A stretch of DNA of 64,000 nt from Pseudomonas reinekei (GTDB lineage Bacteria > Pseudomonadota > Gammaproteobacteria > Pseudomonadales > Pseudomonadaceae): positions 1 to 64,000 of the forward strand of contig NZ_MSTQ01000005.1 in assembly GCF_001945365.1 (NCBI RefSeq), read 5' to 3'. Both the position numbers and the translations under genes were made by a program. Shown here piece after piece: positions 42,785 through 56,100 of the stretch. The notes below the pieces were generated by a model, which was not told the DNA's origin, made no database searches, and worked only from the letters and a program-made list of their open reading frames with translations. Every line of letters starts with the position of its first letter. Positions within the stretch are counted from its first letter, which is position 1.

Positions 42785-44343
42785 CCGCCAAAGAGCAGAA
42801 GCGCCAACCCATTTCCACCGGCTCGGAATGGACGTTCGAGCTGATCCAGGCCTACGACCGCGAAATCAGCCGTATTGCGGCAAGGTACGCCCTCGACACT
42901 TACCCTAACCAGATCGAAGTGATCACCGCCGAACAGATGATGGACGCCTACGCCTCCGTCGGTATGCCGCTGGGTTATCACCACTGGTCCTACGGCAAAC
43001 ACTTCCTCAGCACCGAAAAATCCTACTCTCGAGGCCAGATGGGGTTGGCCTACGAAATCGTGATTAACTCCGACCCCTGCATCGCTTACCTGATGGAAGA
43101 AAACACCATCTGCATGCAGGCCTTGGTCGTGGCACACGCCTGCTACGGACATAACAGCTTTTTCAAAGGCAACTACCTGTTCCGCACCTGGACTGACGCC
43201 AGTTCGATCATCGATTACCTGGTGTTCGCCAAGCAATACATCATGCAATGCGAAGAACGCCATGGCATCGACGCGGTGGAGGACCTGCTCGACTCCTGCC
43301 ACGCCCTGATGAACTACGGCGTCGATCGCTACAAACGCCCTTATCCGATTTCCGCCGAAGAAGAACGCCGTCGGCAAAAGGACCGTGAGGAACACTTGCA
43401 GAAACAGATCAACGATCTGTGGCGCACCATTCCCAAAGGCGCGGACAAGTACAGCGACAAGGACAACGCACGCTTCCCCGCCGAACCGCAGGAAAACATC
43501 CTGTACTTCATTGAGAAACACGCGCCGCTGCTGGAGCCTTGGCAGCGGGAAATCGTGCGCATCGTGCGCAAGATCGCCCAGTATTTTTACCCACAGCGCC
43601 AGACCCAGGTGATGAACGAAGGCTGGGCCACGTTCTGGCACTACACCCTGATGAACGACCTGTACGACGAAGGCCTGGTCACCGACGGCTTCATGATGGA
43701 ATTCCTGACGTCCCACACCAGCGTGGTGTTTCAGCCAGGCTTCGACAGCCCTTACTACAGCGGCATCAACCCCTACGCCTTGGGCTTTGCCATGTACCGC
43801 GACATCCGTCGCATGTGCGAAGAACCTACCGAAGAGGATTACCGCTGGTTCCCGGACATTGCCGGCACCGACTGGCTGGCTGCCATCAAGTTCGCCATGA
43901 GCAGCTTCAAGGATGAGAGCTTCATCCTGCAGTACCTGTCACCCAAGGTGATTCGTGATCTGAAGCTGTTCAGCATTCTCGATGACGACCAGAAAGACGA
44001 TCTGCTGGTCCCGGCAATTCATGACGAGGGCGGCTATCGCACCATTCGTGAAACCCTCGCCGCCCAGTACAACCTGGGCAACCGCGAACCCAACGTGCAG
44101 ATCTACAGCATCGACCGCCGCGGCGACCGCTCGCTGACCCTGCGCCACCAGCAACACGACCGCAAGCCGCTGGGAGAGTCCACCGAGGAAGTGCTCAAAC
44201 ACCTGCACCGCCTCTGGGGCTTCGACATTCACCTGGAAACGCTGCAAGGGGACCAAGTGATGAAAACCCACCATGTTCCACCCAGAAGCGAGCACAGCGA
44301 AGCTGATTACGGCCGACTGGACCTGGCCGTCATTCATCTTTGA
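42781..44343 (+). CDS. spoVR: SpoVR family protein (YcgB)
   Basis: 520-aa cytoplasmic protein of unknown biochemical role, third member of the stress trio. Conserved [26 protein letters not shown] and [10 protein letters not shown] (a metallopeptidase-like HYT/NEG pattern) are visible. Coupled to yeaH by an ATGA overlap. The C-terminal 20-25 residues after VMKTHHVP are variable. Confidence 0.92.
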   Translation: MTAKEQKRQPISTGSEWTFELIQAYDREISRIAARYALDTYPNQIEVITAEQMMDAYASVGMPLGYHHWSYGKHFLSTEKSYSRGQMGLAYEIVINSDPCIAYLMEENTICMQALVVAHACYGHNSFFKGNYLFRTWTDASSIIDYLVFAKQYIMQCEERHGIDAVEDLLDSCHALMNYGVDRYKRPYPISAEEERRRQKDREEHLQKQINDLWRTIPKGADKYSDKDNARFPAEPQENILYFIEKHAPLLEPWQREIVRIVRKIAQYFYPQRQTQVMNEGWATFWHYTLMNDLYDEGLVTDGFMMEFLTSHTSVVFQPGFDSPYYSGINPYALGFAMYRDIRRMCEEPTEEDYRWFPDIAGTDWLAAIKFAMSSFKDESFILQYLSPKVIRDLKLFSILDDDQKDDLLVPAIHDEGGYRTIRETLAAQYNLGNREPNVQIYSIDRRGDRSLTLRHQQHDRKPLGESTEEVLKHLHRLWGFDIHLETLQGDQVMKTHHVPPRSEHSEADYGRLDLAVIHL

Positions 44344-44406
44344 TTCTGTTTCGGCCTCCGAAAGCCCGACGCAACGGTTATCCTGTCGAGCTAACGGAGG
44401 TTTTTT

Positions 44407-45636
44407 ATGCGGATCTATAAAGTTGGCGGTGCAGTACGCGATCGCCTGCTGGGCATTCCCGTCACAGACATCGACCGCGTGGTGGTCGGCGCCACGACCG
44501 AAGAGATGCTCGCCAAGGGCTTTCGTCCAGTCGGCGCGGATTTCCCGGTGTTCCTGCATCCAAAATCCGGTGAGGAATACGCCCTCGCCCGGACCGAACG
44601 CAAAAGTGGCCGCGGTTACGGCGGATTCACGTTCCACGCCAGCCCAGAAGTGACCCTCGAAGAAGACTTGATCCGTCGCGACCTGACGATCAATGCCATC
44701 GCCGAGGACGACCAGCAAAACCTGACCGACCCCTACCACGGTCAGCGCGACCTCGAGGCGCGCATTCTTCGCCACGTGTCCCCCGCATTTGCCGAAGATC
44801 CGCTCAGGGTACTGCGCGTGGCCCGGTTCGCCGCGCGTTATGCCGGGCTCGGCTTTACCGTTGCCCCCGAAACGCTGGAGCTTATGCGCCAGCTCAGCGA
44901 ATCAGGTGAACTGCAAGCACTGACGGCGGAGCGCAGCTGGAAAGAGATTTCCCGCGCATTGATGGAAGACCAGCCCCAGGTATTCATTGAAGTGCTGCGA
45001 GCATGCGGCGCGCTCAAGGAGCTGATGCCGGAAATCGATGCTCTGTTCGGCGTACCGCAACCGCAGGCCCATCACCCGGAAATCGATACGGGTGTGCATA
45101 CCCTGAGCGTGCTGGAGCAAGCAGCGAAGCACAAACAACCGCTGACTGTCCGCTGGGCCTGCCTGCTGCACGACCTGGGCAAAGGGCTGACGCCGGAAGA
45201 TGAATGGCCACGGCACATTGCCCACGAGTTCAAGGGGCTGAAGCTGATCAAAGCGGTGAACGAACGCTTCAAGGCGCCGAGGGATTGTCAGGAACTGGCG
45301 CTGCTGGTGGGCGAGTATCACACCCATGGGCATCGTGCCCTGGAGCTGAAACCCTCGACCTTGCTGGAGCTGTTGCAGAGCTTTGACGTTTACCGTCGAC
45401 CGCAGCGCTTCGAGGAGTTCATCGCGGCGTGCGAGATGGATGCCCGTGGCCGCAAAGGACTGCAAGAGAGAAGTTACCCACAGGCGGATTACCTGCGCGG
45501 CGCGGCAAAAGCGGCTCGCGGCGTGGCGGTTCAGCCTTTGTTGGAAAAGGGATTCAAGGGCCCGGAGTTGGGTGAGGCGATCAAGCGTGAGCGGCTCAAG
45601 GCGTTGAAAACCTACAAAGAGACTGCGTCCAGCTGA
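44407..45636 (+). CDS. cca: Multifunctional CCA-adding tRNA nucleotidyltransferase
   Basis: Adds or repairs the 3' CCA of tRNAs. 409 aa: N-terminal nucleotidyltransferase with [12 protein letters not shown] and the metal-binding DID in [20 protein letters not shown], then a C-terminal HD domain (LLHDLGKG, about 255) that in the E. coli enzyme has phosphatase/phosphodiesterase activity. GGAGG precedes the ATG. Its own transcription unit after spoVR. Confidence 0.95.
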   Translation: MRIYKVGGAVRDRLLGIPVTDIDRVVVGATTEEMLAKGFRPVGADFPVFLHPKSGEEYALARTERKSGRGYGGFTFHASPEVTLEEDLIRRDLTINAIAEDDQQNLTDPYHGQRDLEARILRHVSPAFAEDPLRVLRVARFAARYAGLGFTVAPETLELMRQLSESGELQALTAERSWKEISRALMEDQPQVFIEVLRACGALKELMPEIDALFGVPQPQAHHPEIDTGVHTLSVLEQAAKHKQPLTVRWACLLHDLGKGLTPEDEWPRHIAHEFKGLKLIKAVNERFKAPRDCQELALLVGEYHTHGHRALELKPSTLLELLQSFDVYRRPQRFEEFIAACEMDARGRKGLQERSYPQADYLRGAAKAARGVAVQPLLEKGFKGPELGEAIKRERLKALKTYKETASS

Positions 45637-45679
45637 CCGACGCGCCCGCGCCCGCACCCACATGGATTACATCGTACCT

Positions 45680-45707
45680 GGGGGAGCGGGCTTGCCCGGG
45701 ATGGCGG
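45680..45707. repeat. Pseudomonas repeat of the GCGGGCTTGCCCG class
   Basis: GGGGGAGCGGGCTTGCCCGG followed by GATGGCGG: a short imperfect palindrome distinct from the CGAGCCTGCTCG REPs elsewhere, located between convergent cca and folK. Confidence 0.65.
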
Positions 45708-45715
45708 CATAAATG

Positions 45716-46234
45716 TCACAACAAATCTGAAGGTGTCAGTTGAATGCCGCGCCACTCAAAAGCCACTGGCGCCAACACCTGATCAATTTGCGCCTCATCC
45801 CACAGCGTCGCAAAACTTTTGCCTACACCCGGATGCACCCGATCCGGCGCAATCAAAGATAACGGCCACAATACAAAAGCATTTTTCAGAATTTCTGCCC
45901 GCGGCAAGATCAAGCCATCGAAATTGCCCACCAGATCACCGAACAACAAAACATCGATATCCAGCGGCAATCCTCGGCGATCAGGTGCATAACGACCGTT
46001 ATCCGCCTCAATAAACTTCAAGCGGCGATCCAGCTCCGTCAAGGGCAGATCGGTATACGCCGAGACCACAAAATTGAAGAATGGCCCGCTCTTGATCCCG
46101 ACCGGCTGACTTTCGAAAACCGCCGAGCAACGAATATCCACCAGAAAACCCGCCAAGGCGTCCAGGCCGGCCTGCAAATGGGCTTCGCGCTCGATATTGC
46201 TACCGAGCCCGAGATACACCTGGGTTAGCGACAT
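45716..46234 (-). CDS. folK: 6-hydroxymethyl-dihydropterin pyrophosphokinase
   Basis: Activates the pterin for dihydropteroate synthesis. 172 aa starting VYLGLGSNIE, with the HPPK signature region (RRGLPLDIDVLLFGD) carrying the magnesium-binding aspartates, and PRAEILKNAFVLWPL. Its ATG lies 10 nt inside the end of folB, so the two folate genes are coupled. Confidence 0.93.
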   Translation of the reverse strand: MSLTQVYLGLGSNIEREAHLQAGLDALAGFLVDIRCSAVFESQPVGIKSGPFFNFVVSAYTDLPLTELDRRLKFIEADNGRYAPDRRGLPLDIDVLLFGDLVGNFDGLILPRAEILKNAFVLWPLSLIAPDRVHPGVGKSFATLWDEAQIDQVLAPVAFEWRGIQLTPSDLL

Positions 46235-46581
46235 CCGCGCTCGATCTCCACACCCACGCCACCGGTAGCGGCAGGAACGGCACCCGGCTTGGTCAGCTTG
46301 AGGCGCATCCAGGTGATCTTGAATTCGCTCATCAGCACTTCAACCAAACGCTCGGCGAACGTTTCAACCAACTGGAACTGCGCCTGCTCGGCAAACGCCT
46401 GAATGCGCGATGAAACACTCGCGTAATCGAGCGCCAGGGTCAGGTCATCACCGGCGGCGGCAGGGCGATTGTCCCAGGCGAAGCTCAGATCCAGACGCAA
46501 GCACTGCCGGATGCCCCGCTCCCAGTCGTAGGCACCAATCACGGTATCGACTTCCAGGCCCTCGATAAACACTCTGTCCAA
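46225..46581 (-). CDS. folB: Dihydroneopterin aldolase
   Basis: Folate-pathway aldolase. 118 aa beginning (TTG-coded) [20 protein letters not shown], with a conserved Tyr/Glu early and the catalytic Lys in [12 protein letters not shown] assign a TTG start at 46581 because GGAG sits 8 nt upstream and the length then fits the family; the frame to 46605 adds unconserved residues. Divergent from plsY. Confidence 0.92.
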   Translation of the reverse strand: MDRVFIEGLEVDTVIGAYDWERGIRQCLRLDLSFAWDNRPAAAGDDLTLALDYASVSSRIQAFAEQAQFQLVETFAERLVEVLMSEFKITWMRLKLTKPGAVPAATGGVGVEIERGCR

Positions 46582-46655
46582 GCACTTTTCTCCGCTACAC
46601 GACAAGGGCGCAATGCGCCGTTAGAATCAGGGCGTCCTCGCCCGGAATAGTTAGC

Positions 46656-47225
46656 ATGTTTTGGTTATTGGCGATCCTCGCCTACCTGCTCGGCTCTCTG
46701 TCCTTCGCCATTTTGCTCAGCCGCCTGACCGGTAACCCCGATCCGCGAATGAGTGGCTCCGGCAATGCCGGCGCGACCAACATGTTGCGCCTGGCCGGCA
46801 AAAAACTCGCCATCCTGACCTTGCTCGGCGATCTCTTCAAAGGCCTGCTGCCCGTGCTGATTGCCGGGGTTGCGGGTCTTTCGCTGCAGGATCAGGCCTG
46901 GATCGGCGTCTGCGCCGTCATCGGCCACCTGTTCCCGCTGTACTTCCGCTTTCGCGGTGGCAAGGGCGTCGCCACCGCTGCCGGAATGTTGCTGGGCCTG
47001 TATCCACCCGCCGCACTGCTGGCGGTCTGCGCCTGGCTGCTGACGTTCTACCTGACCCGTACCAGCTCGCTGGCTGCACTGATCGCTACGCCGTTGACCC
47101 TGCCGCTACTGGCGTGGCAGGAGCCGGCGGCATTGCTGCCGATGAGCGCACTCACGGGCCTGATCGTCTGGCGCCATCGCGGCAATCTACGCGACCTGTT
47201 TGCGGGGCGCGAACGGCATTTTTAG
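46656..47225 (+). CDS. plsY: Acyl-phosphate:glycerol-3-phosphate acyltransferase
   Basis: First acylation in phospholipid synthesis. 189-aa membrane protein with five hydrophobic segments and the three conserved loops: [31 protein letters not shown] and the [10 protein letters not shown] near the C-terminus. Convergent with tsaD (23-nt gap). Confidence 0.95.
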   Translation: MFWLLAILAYLLGSLSFAILLSRLTGNPDPRMSGSGNAGATNMLRLAGKKLAILTLLGDLFKGLLPVLIAGVAGLSLQDQAWIGVCAVIGHLFPLYFRFRGGKGVATAAGMLLGLYPPAALLAVCAWLLTFYLTRTSSLAALIATPLTLPLLAWQEPAALLPMSALTGLIVWRHRGNLRDLFAGRERHF

Positions 47226-47248
47226 TGGCCGTAGATGAACGCCACTCA

Positions 47249-48274
47249 TCACAACGCCGTCAACTGCTCCATGGGCCAACGAGCCTGCACGCTGATGGCC
47301 AGGCTTTCCTGCTGACCCGCCTGCAAGCGCTGGCACCCGGCAAACGCGATCATTGCGCCATTATCGGTGCAGAACTCAGGACGGGCGTAAAACACATCAC
47401 CCTTCATGTCCCCGAGCATTTTTTCCAAAGAAGCGCGTAGAGCCTTGTTGGCACTGACGCCCCCTGCGATCACCAGACGCTTCATGCCCGCTGCTTTCAA
47501 AGCCCGCTTGCACTTGATGGTCAAAGTCTCCACCACGGCCTGCTGGAACGCCAGCGCGATGTCGCAACGGGCTTGCTCACCGTCGTCCCCGGCGCTGACG
47601 CATTGCTGCCAGGTGTTCAACGCGAAGGTTTTCAAGCCACTGAAGCTGAAATCCAGGCCCGGGCGGTCGCACATAGGACGCGGGAAGAGGAAACGTCCTG
47701 CAACGCCCTGCTCTGCCAGGCGAGCAATCTCCGGCCCGCCCGGATAATTCAGGCCCATCATCTTCGCGGTTTTGTCGAAGGCTTCACCGGCGGCGTCGTC
47801 CAGTGTCTCGCCCAACAGCGTGTACCGACCGATTCCGTCGACCTGAACCAGCTGCGTATGCCCACCCGACACCAATAAAGCGACGAACGGAAATTCCGGC
47901 GGCTGCGACTCCAGCATCGGCGCCAGCAAATGGCCTTCCATGTGGTGCACGCCCAGCGCCGGAATGCCCCAGGCAAAGGCCAGCGCCTGAGCGCAAGAAG
48001 CACCCACCAGCAATGCTCCGACCAGGCCAGGACCCGCGGTATAAGCGATGGCGTCGATCTCGGTCGGCACGCAGTCGGCTTGCGCCAACACCTGACGAAT
48101 CAAGGGCAGCATGCGTTTGACGTGGTCACGCGAAGCCAGCTCCGGCACCACGCCGCCATAGGCGCGGTGCAGGTCGATCTGACTGAACAGTGCGTCGGCC
48201 AGCAGACCGCGTTCACTGTCATACAATGCGACACCGGTTTCGTCGCAGGAGGTTTCTAATCCCAGTACTAGCAT
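47249..48274 (-). CDS. tsaD: tRNA N6-threonylcarbamoyladenosine synthase subunit TsaD
   Basis: Transfers the threonylcarbamoyl group to A37 of ANN-decoding tRNAs. 341 aa ASKHA-fold protein with [17 protein letters not shown] at the start, the iron-binding [12 protein letters not shown] (about 111-122) and [12 protein letters not shown]. Former names gcp/ygjD. Divergent from rpsU, as in most gammaproteobacteria. Confidence 0.97.
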   Translation of the reverse strand: MLVLGLETSCDETGVALYDSERGLLADALFSQIDLHRAYGGVVPELASRDHVKRMLPLIRQVLAQADCVPTEIDAIAYTAGPGLVGALLVGASCAQALAFAWGIPALGVHHMEGHLLAPMLESQPPEFPFVALLVSGGHTQLVQVDGIGRYTLLGETLDDAAGEAFDKTAKMMGLNYPGGPEIARLAEQGVAGRFLFPRPMCDRPGLDFSFSGLKTFALNTWQQCVSAGDDGEQARCDIALAFQQAVVETLTIKCKRALKAAGMKRLVIAGGVSANKALRASLEKMLGDMKGDVFYARPEFCTDNGAMIAFAGCQRLQAGQQESLAISVQARWPMEQLTAL

Positions 48275-48473
48275 GGGTTTGCGCCTTGTTTAGGCTGAAT
48301 TCGAAGGCGCGCATAATAGTCGCCGCGTGATGCCCCGACCAGCGGTTTTCGATCAGAGGCTTTGCATTCCGAGCGATGAGGGGTTAACATCCGCAACCCT
48401 TAAAAACCGACGTCTTCAAGTGCTCTTTTGCCGCGAGGATGTTGACCCCGGTAATGAATGAAGGTAGCTCTGG

Positions 48474-48689
48474 ATGCCAGCCGTCAAAGTAAAAGAGAAC
48501 GAACCCTTCGACGTAGCTCTGCGTCGTTTCAAGCGCTCCTGCGAAAAAGCCGGTGTACTGGCTGAAGTTCGTAGCCGCGAATTTTACGAGAAGCCAACTT
48601 CTGAGCGTAAGCGCAAAGCAGCAGCCGCTGTTAAGCGTCACGCCAAGAAAGTTCAGCGCGAACAGCGCCGCGCCGTTCGTCTGTACTAA
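48474..48689 (+). CDS. rpsU: 30S ribosomal protein S21
   Basis: 71-aa basic ribosomal protein ([20 protein letters not shown]), identical in form to other gammaproteobacterial S21. A GAAGG Shine-Dalgarno lies before the ATG. First gene of the rpsU-dnaG-rpoD macromolecular-synthesis cluster. Confidence 0.98.
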
Positions 48690-49170
48690 TACACAGACGA
48701 TCGTAGCAAGCTTCTGCCAAGCCCGGCCCTCAGCCGGGCTAATGGCATTTGCGTAAAACGCTTGATGCTTCACCGTCGAAGCCGCAGATGCGACCGAGAC
48801 AAATCTGCTTCAACACGTCAGACCTGGCTTTTTTGCCAGCGGTGCACGTCTTTTCTGACGAGCCTTTCAAGGCTACTGACGAGCACACTCACTGATTCCT
48901 CTCACGACGATCAGCCCAAGGCATCACACGCATGCCAAACGATGAGCTATCCGAGACCTGTAACGGGTCGAAGCCGGATTCAGCGCAACACTTTCAACTA
49001 GTCGATGACTGATGAGCATTAACGTCAGTGGATTTTCGGCAGATACACTTCCCGATAGCGATTACGCAGACGACACTGGTCGAGCCGCATACCCTGCGCG
49101 CCTCAAACAATGACCCGCGTTTGGCCGCCCTTCGTTTCGGGCACCTTCAAGCGCAGATGACGAGAACGCC
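48690..49170 (+). other. rpsU-dnaG spacer with no recognised gene
   Basis: 481 bp without a credible gene. It holds a hairpin right after rpsU (AGCCCGGC / GCCGGGCT, 48720-48727 with 48733-48740, loop CCTCA) lacking a T tract, comparable in place to the partial terminator between rpsU and dnaG in E. coli. It also holds a smaller CTGGC-T6-GCCAG hairpin near 48825-48840. These may lower dnaG expression relative to rpsU. Confidence 0.5.
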
Positions 49171-51144
49171 ATGGCCGGGCTAATTCCCCAGAGCTTCATT
49201 GACGACCTTCTGAACCGCACCGACATCGTCGATGTGGTCAGCTCGCGCCTGCAACTGAAAAAAGCCGGCAAGAACCACACCGCCTGCTGCCCGTTCCACA
49301 AAGAAAAAACACCGTCCTTCAGCGTCAGCCCCGACAAGCAGTTCTATTACTGCTTCGGCTGCGGCGCTGGTGGCAATGCCCTCGGCTTCATCATGGACCA
49401 CGACAACCTGGATTTCGTCCAGGCCGTCGAAGAACTGGCCAAAGCCGCCGGCATGGAAATCCCCCGCGAAGAAAGCGGCCGCCCGCACAAGCCGCGGCAA
49501 CCGACCGATTCGCCGCTGTATGCGCTGCTCACCGCCGCCGCCGACTTTTATCGCCAGGCCCTGAAAAGCCATCCATCGCGCAAAGCTGCCGTGGATTATT
49601 TGAAAGGCCGCGGCCTGACCGGCGAAATCGCCCGCGACTTCGGCCTGGGCTTTGCTCCACCGGGCTGGGACAACCTGCTCAAACACCTGAGCAGCGATAC
49701 CCTGCAACAAAAAGTCATGATCGATGCCGGCCTGCTGATCGAGAACGCCGAAACCGGCAAACGCTATGATCGCTTCCGCGACCGCGTGATGTTTCCGATA
49801 CGCGACAGCCGCGGGCGCATCATTGCTTTTGGTGGCCGGGTCCTGGGCGATGACAAGCCGAAATACCTGAACTCCCCGGAAACCCCGGTGTTCCATAAAG
49901 GCCAGGAACTCTACGGCCTGTATGAGGCGCGCAAGAACAACCGCAACCTCGACGAAATCATCGTCGTCGAAGGCTACATGGACGTCATTGCCCTGGCCCA
50001 GCAAGGCCTGCGCAATGCCGTCGCGACGCTGGGTACCGCCACCAGCGAAGAGCACATGAAGCGTCTGTTTCGCGTCGTGCCCAACGTGCTGTTTTGCTTC
50101 GACGGTGACCAGGCCGGCCGCAATGCCGCCTGGCGTGCACTGGAAGCCACCTTGTCGAGCCTGCAGGACGGCCGCCGCGCGCGCTTTCTGTTCCTGCCCG
50201 AAGGCGAAGACCCGGACACCCTGATCCGCTCCGAAGGCACCGATGCCTTCCGCGCACGCATCAACCAGCACGCACAACCACTGGCCGACTATTTCTTCCA
50301 GCAACTGACTGAAGAATCGGACCCACGCTCGCTCGAAGGCAAGGCCCACATGGCCACCCTCGCGGCGCCGCTGATCGACAAAGTGCCTGGCGCCAACCTG
50401 CGCATCCTGATGCGTCAGCGTCTGAGTGAGATCACCGGCCTGAGCGGCGAAGCGGTAAGCCAGCTGGCTCAAAGCCCCCCCCAGGAAGCGCCACCGGCAT
50501 ACGACCCCGGCTTCGATTACGACGCGATGCCCGATTTCAGCGACTATCATCAGCCGCAATCGCAAGAAATGTATGTGCCGCAACAGGAATGGACGCCAAA
50601 GAAACCCGGCGCCGGCGGCAAGAAATGGGACAAAAAACCGTGGGACAAGAACGGCAAACGGGGCGGCGATCGCGATCAACCTCCGCGCAAACCGATTGCT
50701 GTCGAAGCGCCTACGCTGATTGCTCTACGCACGCTCATTCATCATCCGCAGCTGGCTGGCAAGGTGGAAACCGCCAACCATTTCGCCAATGAGAGCAATA
50801 CCTACGCACAGTTGCTGGTAGCCCTCATCGAAGCGGTGCAGAAAAATCCTAAGCTAAACTCAATTCAGCTCATGGCCCGTTGGCACGGCACCGAACAGGG
50901 ACGCTTGCTCAAGGCCCTGGCGGAAAAGGAATGGCTGATTCAGGGCGACAACCTTGAACAACAGTTTTTAGACACCATTACTAGGTTATCAGCGGGTCAG
51001 CACACCGATAGCCTGGAAGAACTCATCAGGAAAGCGAAGCAGCCAGGATTGACTGCCGAGGAAGCAAATCAGATCGCAAATCAGATGCGCGACCTATTAA
51101 AACGCAATATGGCTGTACCAAACCCGACCTCAACTGGCGCGTGA
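49171..51144 (+). CDS. dnaG: DNA primase
   Basis: Synthesises RNA primers at the replication fork. 657 aa: N-terminal CHC2 zinc finger (CCPFHKEKTPSFSV...YYCFGCGAGG, about 40-65), TOPRIM catalytic core with IIVVEGYMDVIAL and FCFDGDQAGRNAA, a Pro/Lys/Asp-rich linker (about 450-510), and a C-terminal DnaB-binding domain. Length is somewhat above E. coli DnaG because of the linker. Confidence 0.98.
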   Translation: MAGLIPQSFIDDLLNRTDIVDVVSSRLQLKKAGKNHTACCPFHKEKTPSFSVSPDKQFYYCFGCGAGGNALGFIMDHDNLDFVQAVEELAKAAGMEIPREESGRPHKPRQPTDSPLYALLTAAADFYRQALKSHPSRKAAVDYLKGRGLTGEIARDFGLGFAPPGWDNLLKHLSSDTLQQKVMIDAGLLIENAETGKRYDRFRDRVMFPIRDSRGRIIAFGGRVLGDDKPKYLNSPETPVFHKGQELYGLYEARKNNRNLDEIIVVEGYMDVIALAQQGLRNAVATLGTATSEEHMKRLFRVVPNVLFCFDGDQAGRNAAWRALEATLSSLQDGRRARFLFLPEGEDPDTLIRSEGTDAFRARINQHAQPLADYFFQQLTEESDPRSLEGKAHMATLAAPLIDKVPGANLRILMRQRLSEITGLSGEAVSQLAQSPPQEAPPAYDPGFDYDAMPDFSDYHQPQSQEMYVPQQEWTPKKPGAGGKKWDKKPWDKNGKRGGDRDQPPRKPIAVEAPTLIALRTLIHHPQLAGKVETANHFANESNTYAQLLVALIEAVQKNPKLNSIQLMARWHGTEQGRLLKALAEKEWLIQGDNLEQQFLDTITRLSAGQHTDSLEELIRKAKQPGLTAEEANQIANQMRDLLKRNMAVPNPTSTGA

Positions 51145-51158
51145 GGTCATAGCTCAGG

Positions 51159-51164
51159 TATAAT
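51159..51164 (+). promoter_or_regulatory. Candidate rpoD promoter -10
   Basis: A perfect TATAAT 15 nt after the dnaG stop and 48 nt before the rpoD ATG. No convincing -35 is visible at 16-18 bp upstream, so an activator or weak basal use is possible. Confidence 0.5.
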
Positions 51165-51211
51165 CCTCGGCTTGTTTTTTGCCCGCCAAGACCTTCAGTG
51201 GATAGGGTGTT

Positions 51212-53059
<1,848 letters not shown>

Positions 53060-53063
53060 TCAC

Positions 53064-53096
53064 AAACCCCCCGGCCCAGGCCGGGGGTTTTGTTTT
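53064..53096 (+). terminator. Intrinsic terminator after rpoD
   Basis: GC-rich stem (AAACCCCC...GGCC with GGCCGGGGGTTT, 53064-53076 and 53079-53090) with one bulged C and a 2-nt tip, followed by TGTTTTA. Confidence 0.9.
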
Positions 53097-53183
53097 ATGG
53101 CAGATTAATATCGCCGCACCTCCCCCCTCCCCCCCGTAGCCCGTCTACACTCGAAACATTCCCCGAGCCATAACGAGACCGTT

Positions 53184-56100
53184 ATGCCCAGACTGTCGAC
53201 CGTGCTTTTTTTACTGTCGCTGATGACCTGGACCGCAACGGCTGGCGCGCTGACTCTTACCGACGAAGAACGCAGCTGGCTTGCGGACCACCCGGACTTG
53301 CGCCTGGGTGTCGATGCGTCTTGGCCGCCCTTTGAGTTTCGCGACGATGAGGGACGCTATCAGGGCCTCGCGGCAGACTATATCAACGTGATCCGCCAGC
53401 GACTGGCGGTCAAACTGACGCCTATCGAACCGGTCAGTTGGACCGCTGTACTGGAGCAGGCCAGGCAAGGCCAACTCGATCTGTTGCCGGGCATCATGTC
53501 GACCCCGGAACGCCAGGCTTTCCTGTCGTTTACCCGGCCCTACCTGGACTTTCCGATTGTCATCCTGGCTCACGTCGGCGGCGCTCAACCACGCAGGCTC
53601 AACGATCTGTATGGCCTGAAAATCGCCGTGGTAGAAAACTATGCGCCCCACGAGCTGTTGCGCACTCACCATCCCGACCTGAACCTGGTGGCCATGCCCA
53701 ATGTCAGCTCGGCCCTGCAGGCGCTGGCCACCGATGAAGTGGACGCCGTCGTGGGCGATCTTGCCTCCAGCGTCTGGAGCCTGCGCCAACTGAAGCTCGA
53801 CGGGCTCTACGTCAGTGGCGAGACGCCCTATCGCTACCAACTGGCCATGGGCGTACCGCGAGACAACAAAATGCTGGTCGGCATTCTCGACAAAGTCCTG
53901 GCCGACATGACCCCCGCCGAAATCAACAGCATCCAGGAGCAATGGGTTGGCAACGTTCTCGACCACCGCACGTTTTGGTCCGACCTGCTGCTCTATGGCC
54001 TGCCGGGCTTGTTGTTACTGATCACCGTGCTGGCTGTGGTGATCCGGATCAACCGCAGACTGAGTTCGGAAATTGCCCGACGGGTGGACCTGGAACAGGA
54101 ACTGCGCAGCAGCGAATATCACTATCGCGGCTTGGTGGAGAGCTTGTCGGCCATCGCCTGGGAAGCGCGGATGAGCGACTTCACCTACAGCTATGTGTCG
54201 CCCCACGCCGAAGATCTGCTGGGCTATCCCCTGTCCCATTGGCTGATCCCGGGTTTCTGGCGCAACATCATTCACCCCGCCGACCTCACCCGCGCACAAA
54301 GTTTTTGCGACCATGAAGTGTTGGCCGGACGCGATCACAGCCTCGATTACCGAGTGATCACGGCCGATGGGCGCTGCCTGTGGGTACGTGACATTGTCAG
54401 TTTGATTGAACACGGTCATGAGCCGGTGATGCGCGGGCTGATGATCGACATCAGTGAGGCCAAGCGCACCGAAGAAGCGCTGCGGCTGTCGGAGCAAAAG
54501 TTTGCTTCGGTGTTCCAGCAATGCCCGGACATTCTGGTGATCGCGCGGCTGTCCGATGGCTGCCTGCTGGAGGTCAACGAAGCCTTCGAAGAGCAGATCG
54601 GCTTGCGTGCCGAAGACGTCATTGGCCAGACCGCCACCAATCTCAACATCTGGGGCATTCCCGGCGTGGGCCCGGGTTTGCTCCAGCGCTTGCAGGCCGG
54701 CAGCATCCGCAACCTGGAAATGCCCTTTCGCCGCAGCAATGGCCAGGTGTTTACCGGCCTGATCTCCGCCGAGCCGTTCGACCTTGATACAACCCCGGCG
54801 CTGGTGGTGGTCGTACGCGACATCACCCAACTCAAGGAAACCCAACAGCAACTGCAAACGTCCGAAGAGAAATTCGCCAAGGCGTTCCACGCCTCTCCGG
54901 ACGGTTTGTTGCTGTCGCGCCAGAGCGACGGCCTGCTGATTGAGGTCAACGAAGGTTTCAGCCGCATCACCGGGTTCAACAGCGCGATGTCGGTGGATCG
55001 CTCGGCCCTGGATCTCGGGATCTGGGTCAACCTCAACGAACGCAAACAGATGCTCGACCTGCTGCACCGCGACGGTTTCGTCCGCGACTTCAGTTGCCAT
55101 ATCCGCCGCAGCGACGGGCAGATCCGCCTCTGTGAAGTGTCCAGCCGCCCGCTGCCGATCGGTGACGAGGACTGCATGCTGACCATCGCCCGCGACATCA
55201 CCGAGCGCCACCTGATGCAGGAGAAACTGCAACAGGCCGCGACCGTATTCGAGAGCACGGCCGAAGGCGTGTTGATCACCGACACCCAACAGCACATCAG
55301 CGCGGTCAACCGGGCGTTTACCGAGATCACCGGTTACAGCGAAAGCGAAGCATTGGGTCACACCCCGCGCCTGCTTGCCTCGGGCCTGCATGACAGCGCG
55401 TTTTACGCCGCGATGTGGCACCAATTGACCGCCGAAGGTCACTGGCAAGGAGAGATTTCCAACCGGCGCAAAAACGGTGAGCTCTACCCGAGCTGGCTGA
55501 CCATCAGCGCCGTGCGCAACCGCGACAAATTCATCACGCACTTCGTGGCGGTGTTCGCCGATATTTCCAGCCTCAAACACGCCCAGGCCAAGCTCGACTA
55601 CCAGGCCCACCACGACCCGCTGACCGGCCTGCCCAACCGAACGCTGTTCGAAAGCCGCCTGCTGACCGCGCTCAATACCCAGAAGGAAAATGGCGGCCAA
55701 GGCGCCGTGCTGTTCCTCGACCTCGACCGTTTCAAACACATCAACGACAGCCTTGGCCACCCGGTCGGCGACCTGCTGCTCAAGGGCATTGCGGTTCGCC
55801 TGAAGGAACAGTTGCGCGATATCGACACCGTGGCGCGCCTGGGCGGCGACGAATTCATCATCCTGCTGCCGGGCCTGCAGCAACCCAGCGATGCCGACAA
55901 CATTGCCACCAAGTTGCTCAATTGCTTCGCCGCGCCGTTCCAGGCCGGTGAGCACGAGTTCTTCATCAGCGCCAGCATCGGCACCAGCCTTTATCCACAA
56001 GACGGCTGCGACGTGGCCACGCTGATCAAGAACGCTGACGCGGCGATGTATCGCTCCAAGGCCAAGGGCCGCAACCGGGTCGAGAGCTACACCCGCGACC

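Noticed and set aside
48362..48390. TTGCAT-17-TAACAT as an rpsU promoter.
   Set aside because: Spacing is good but both hexamers are weak (3/6 and 4/6), so it is not listed as a feature.
51121..51211. A full sigma70 promoter for rpoD.
   Set aside because: Only the -10 is convincing; no -35 at the proper spacing, so only the -10 is reported.
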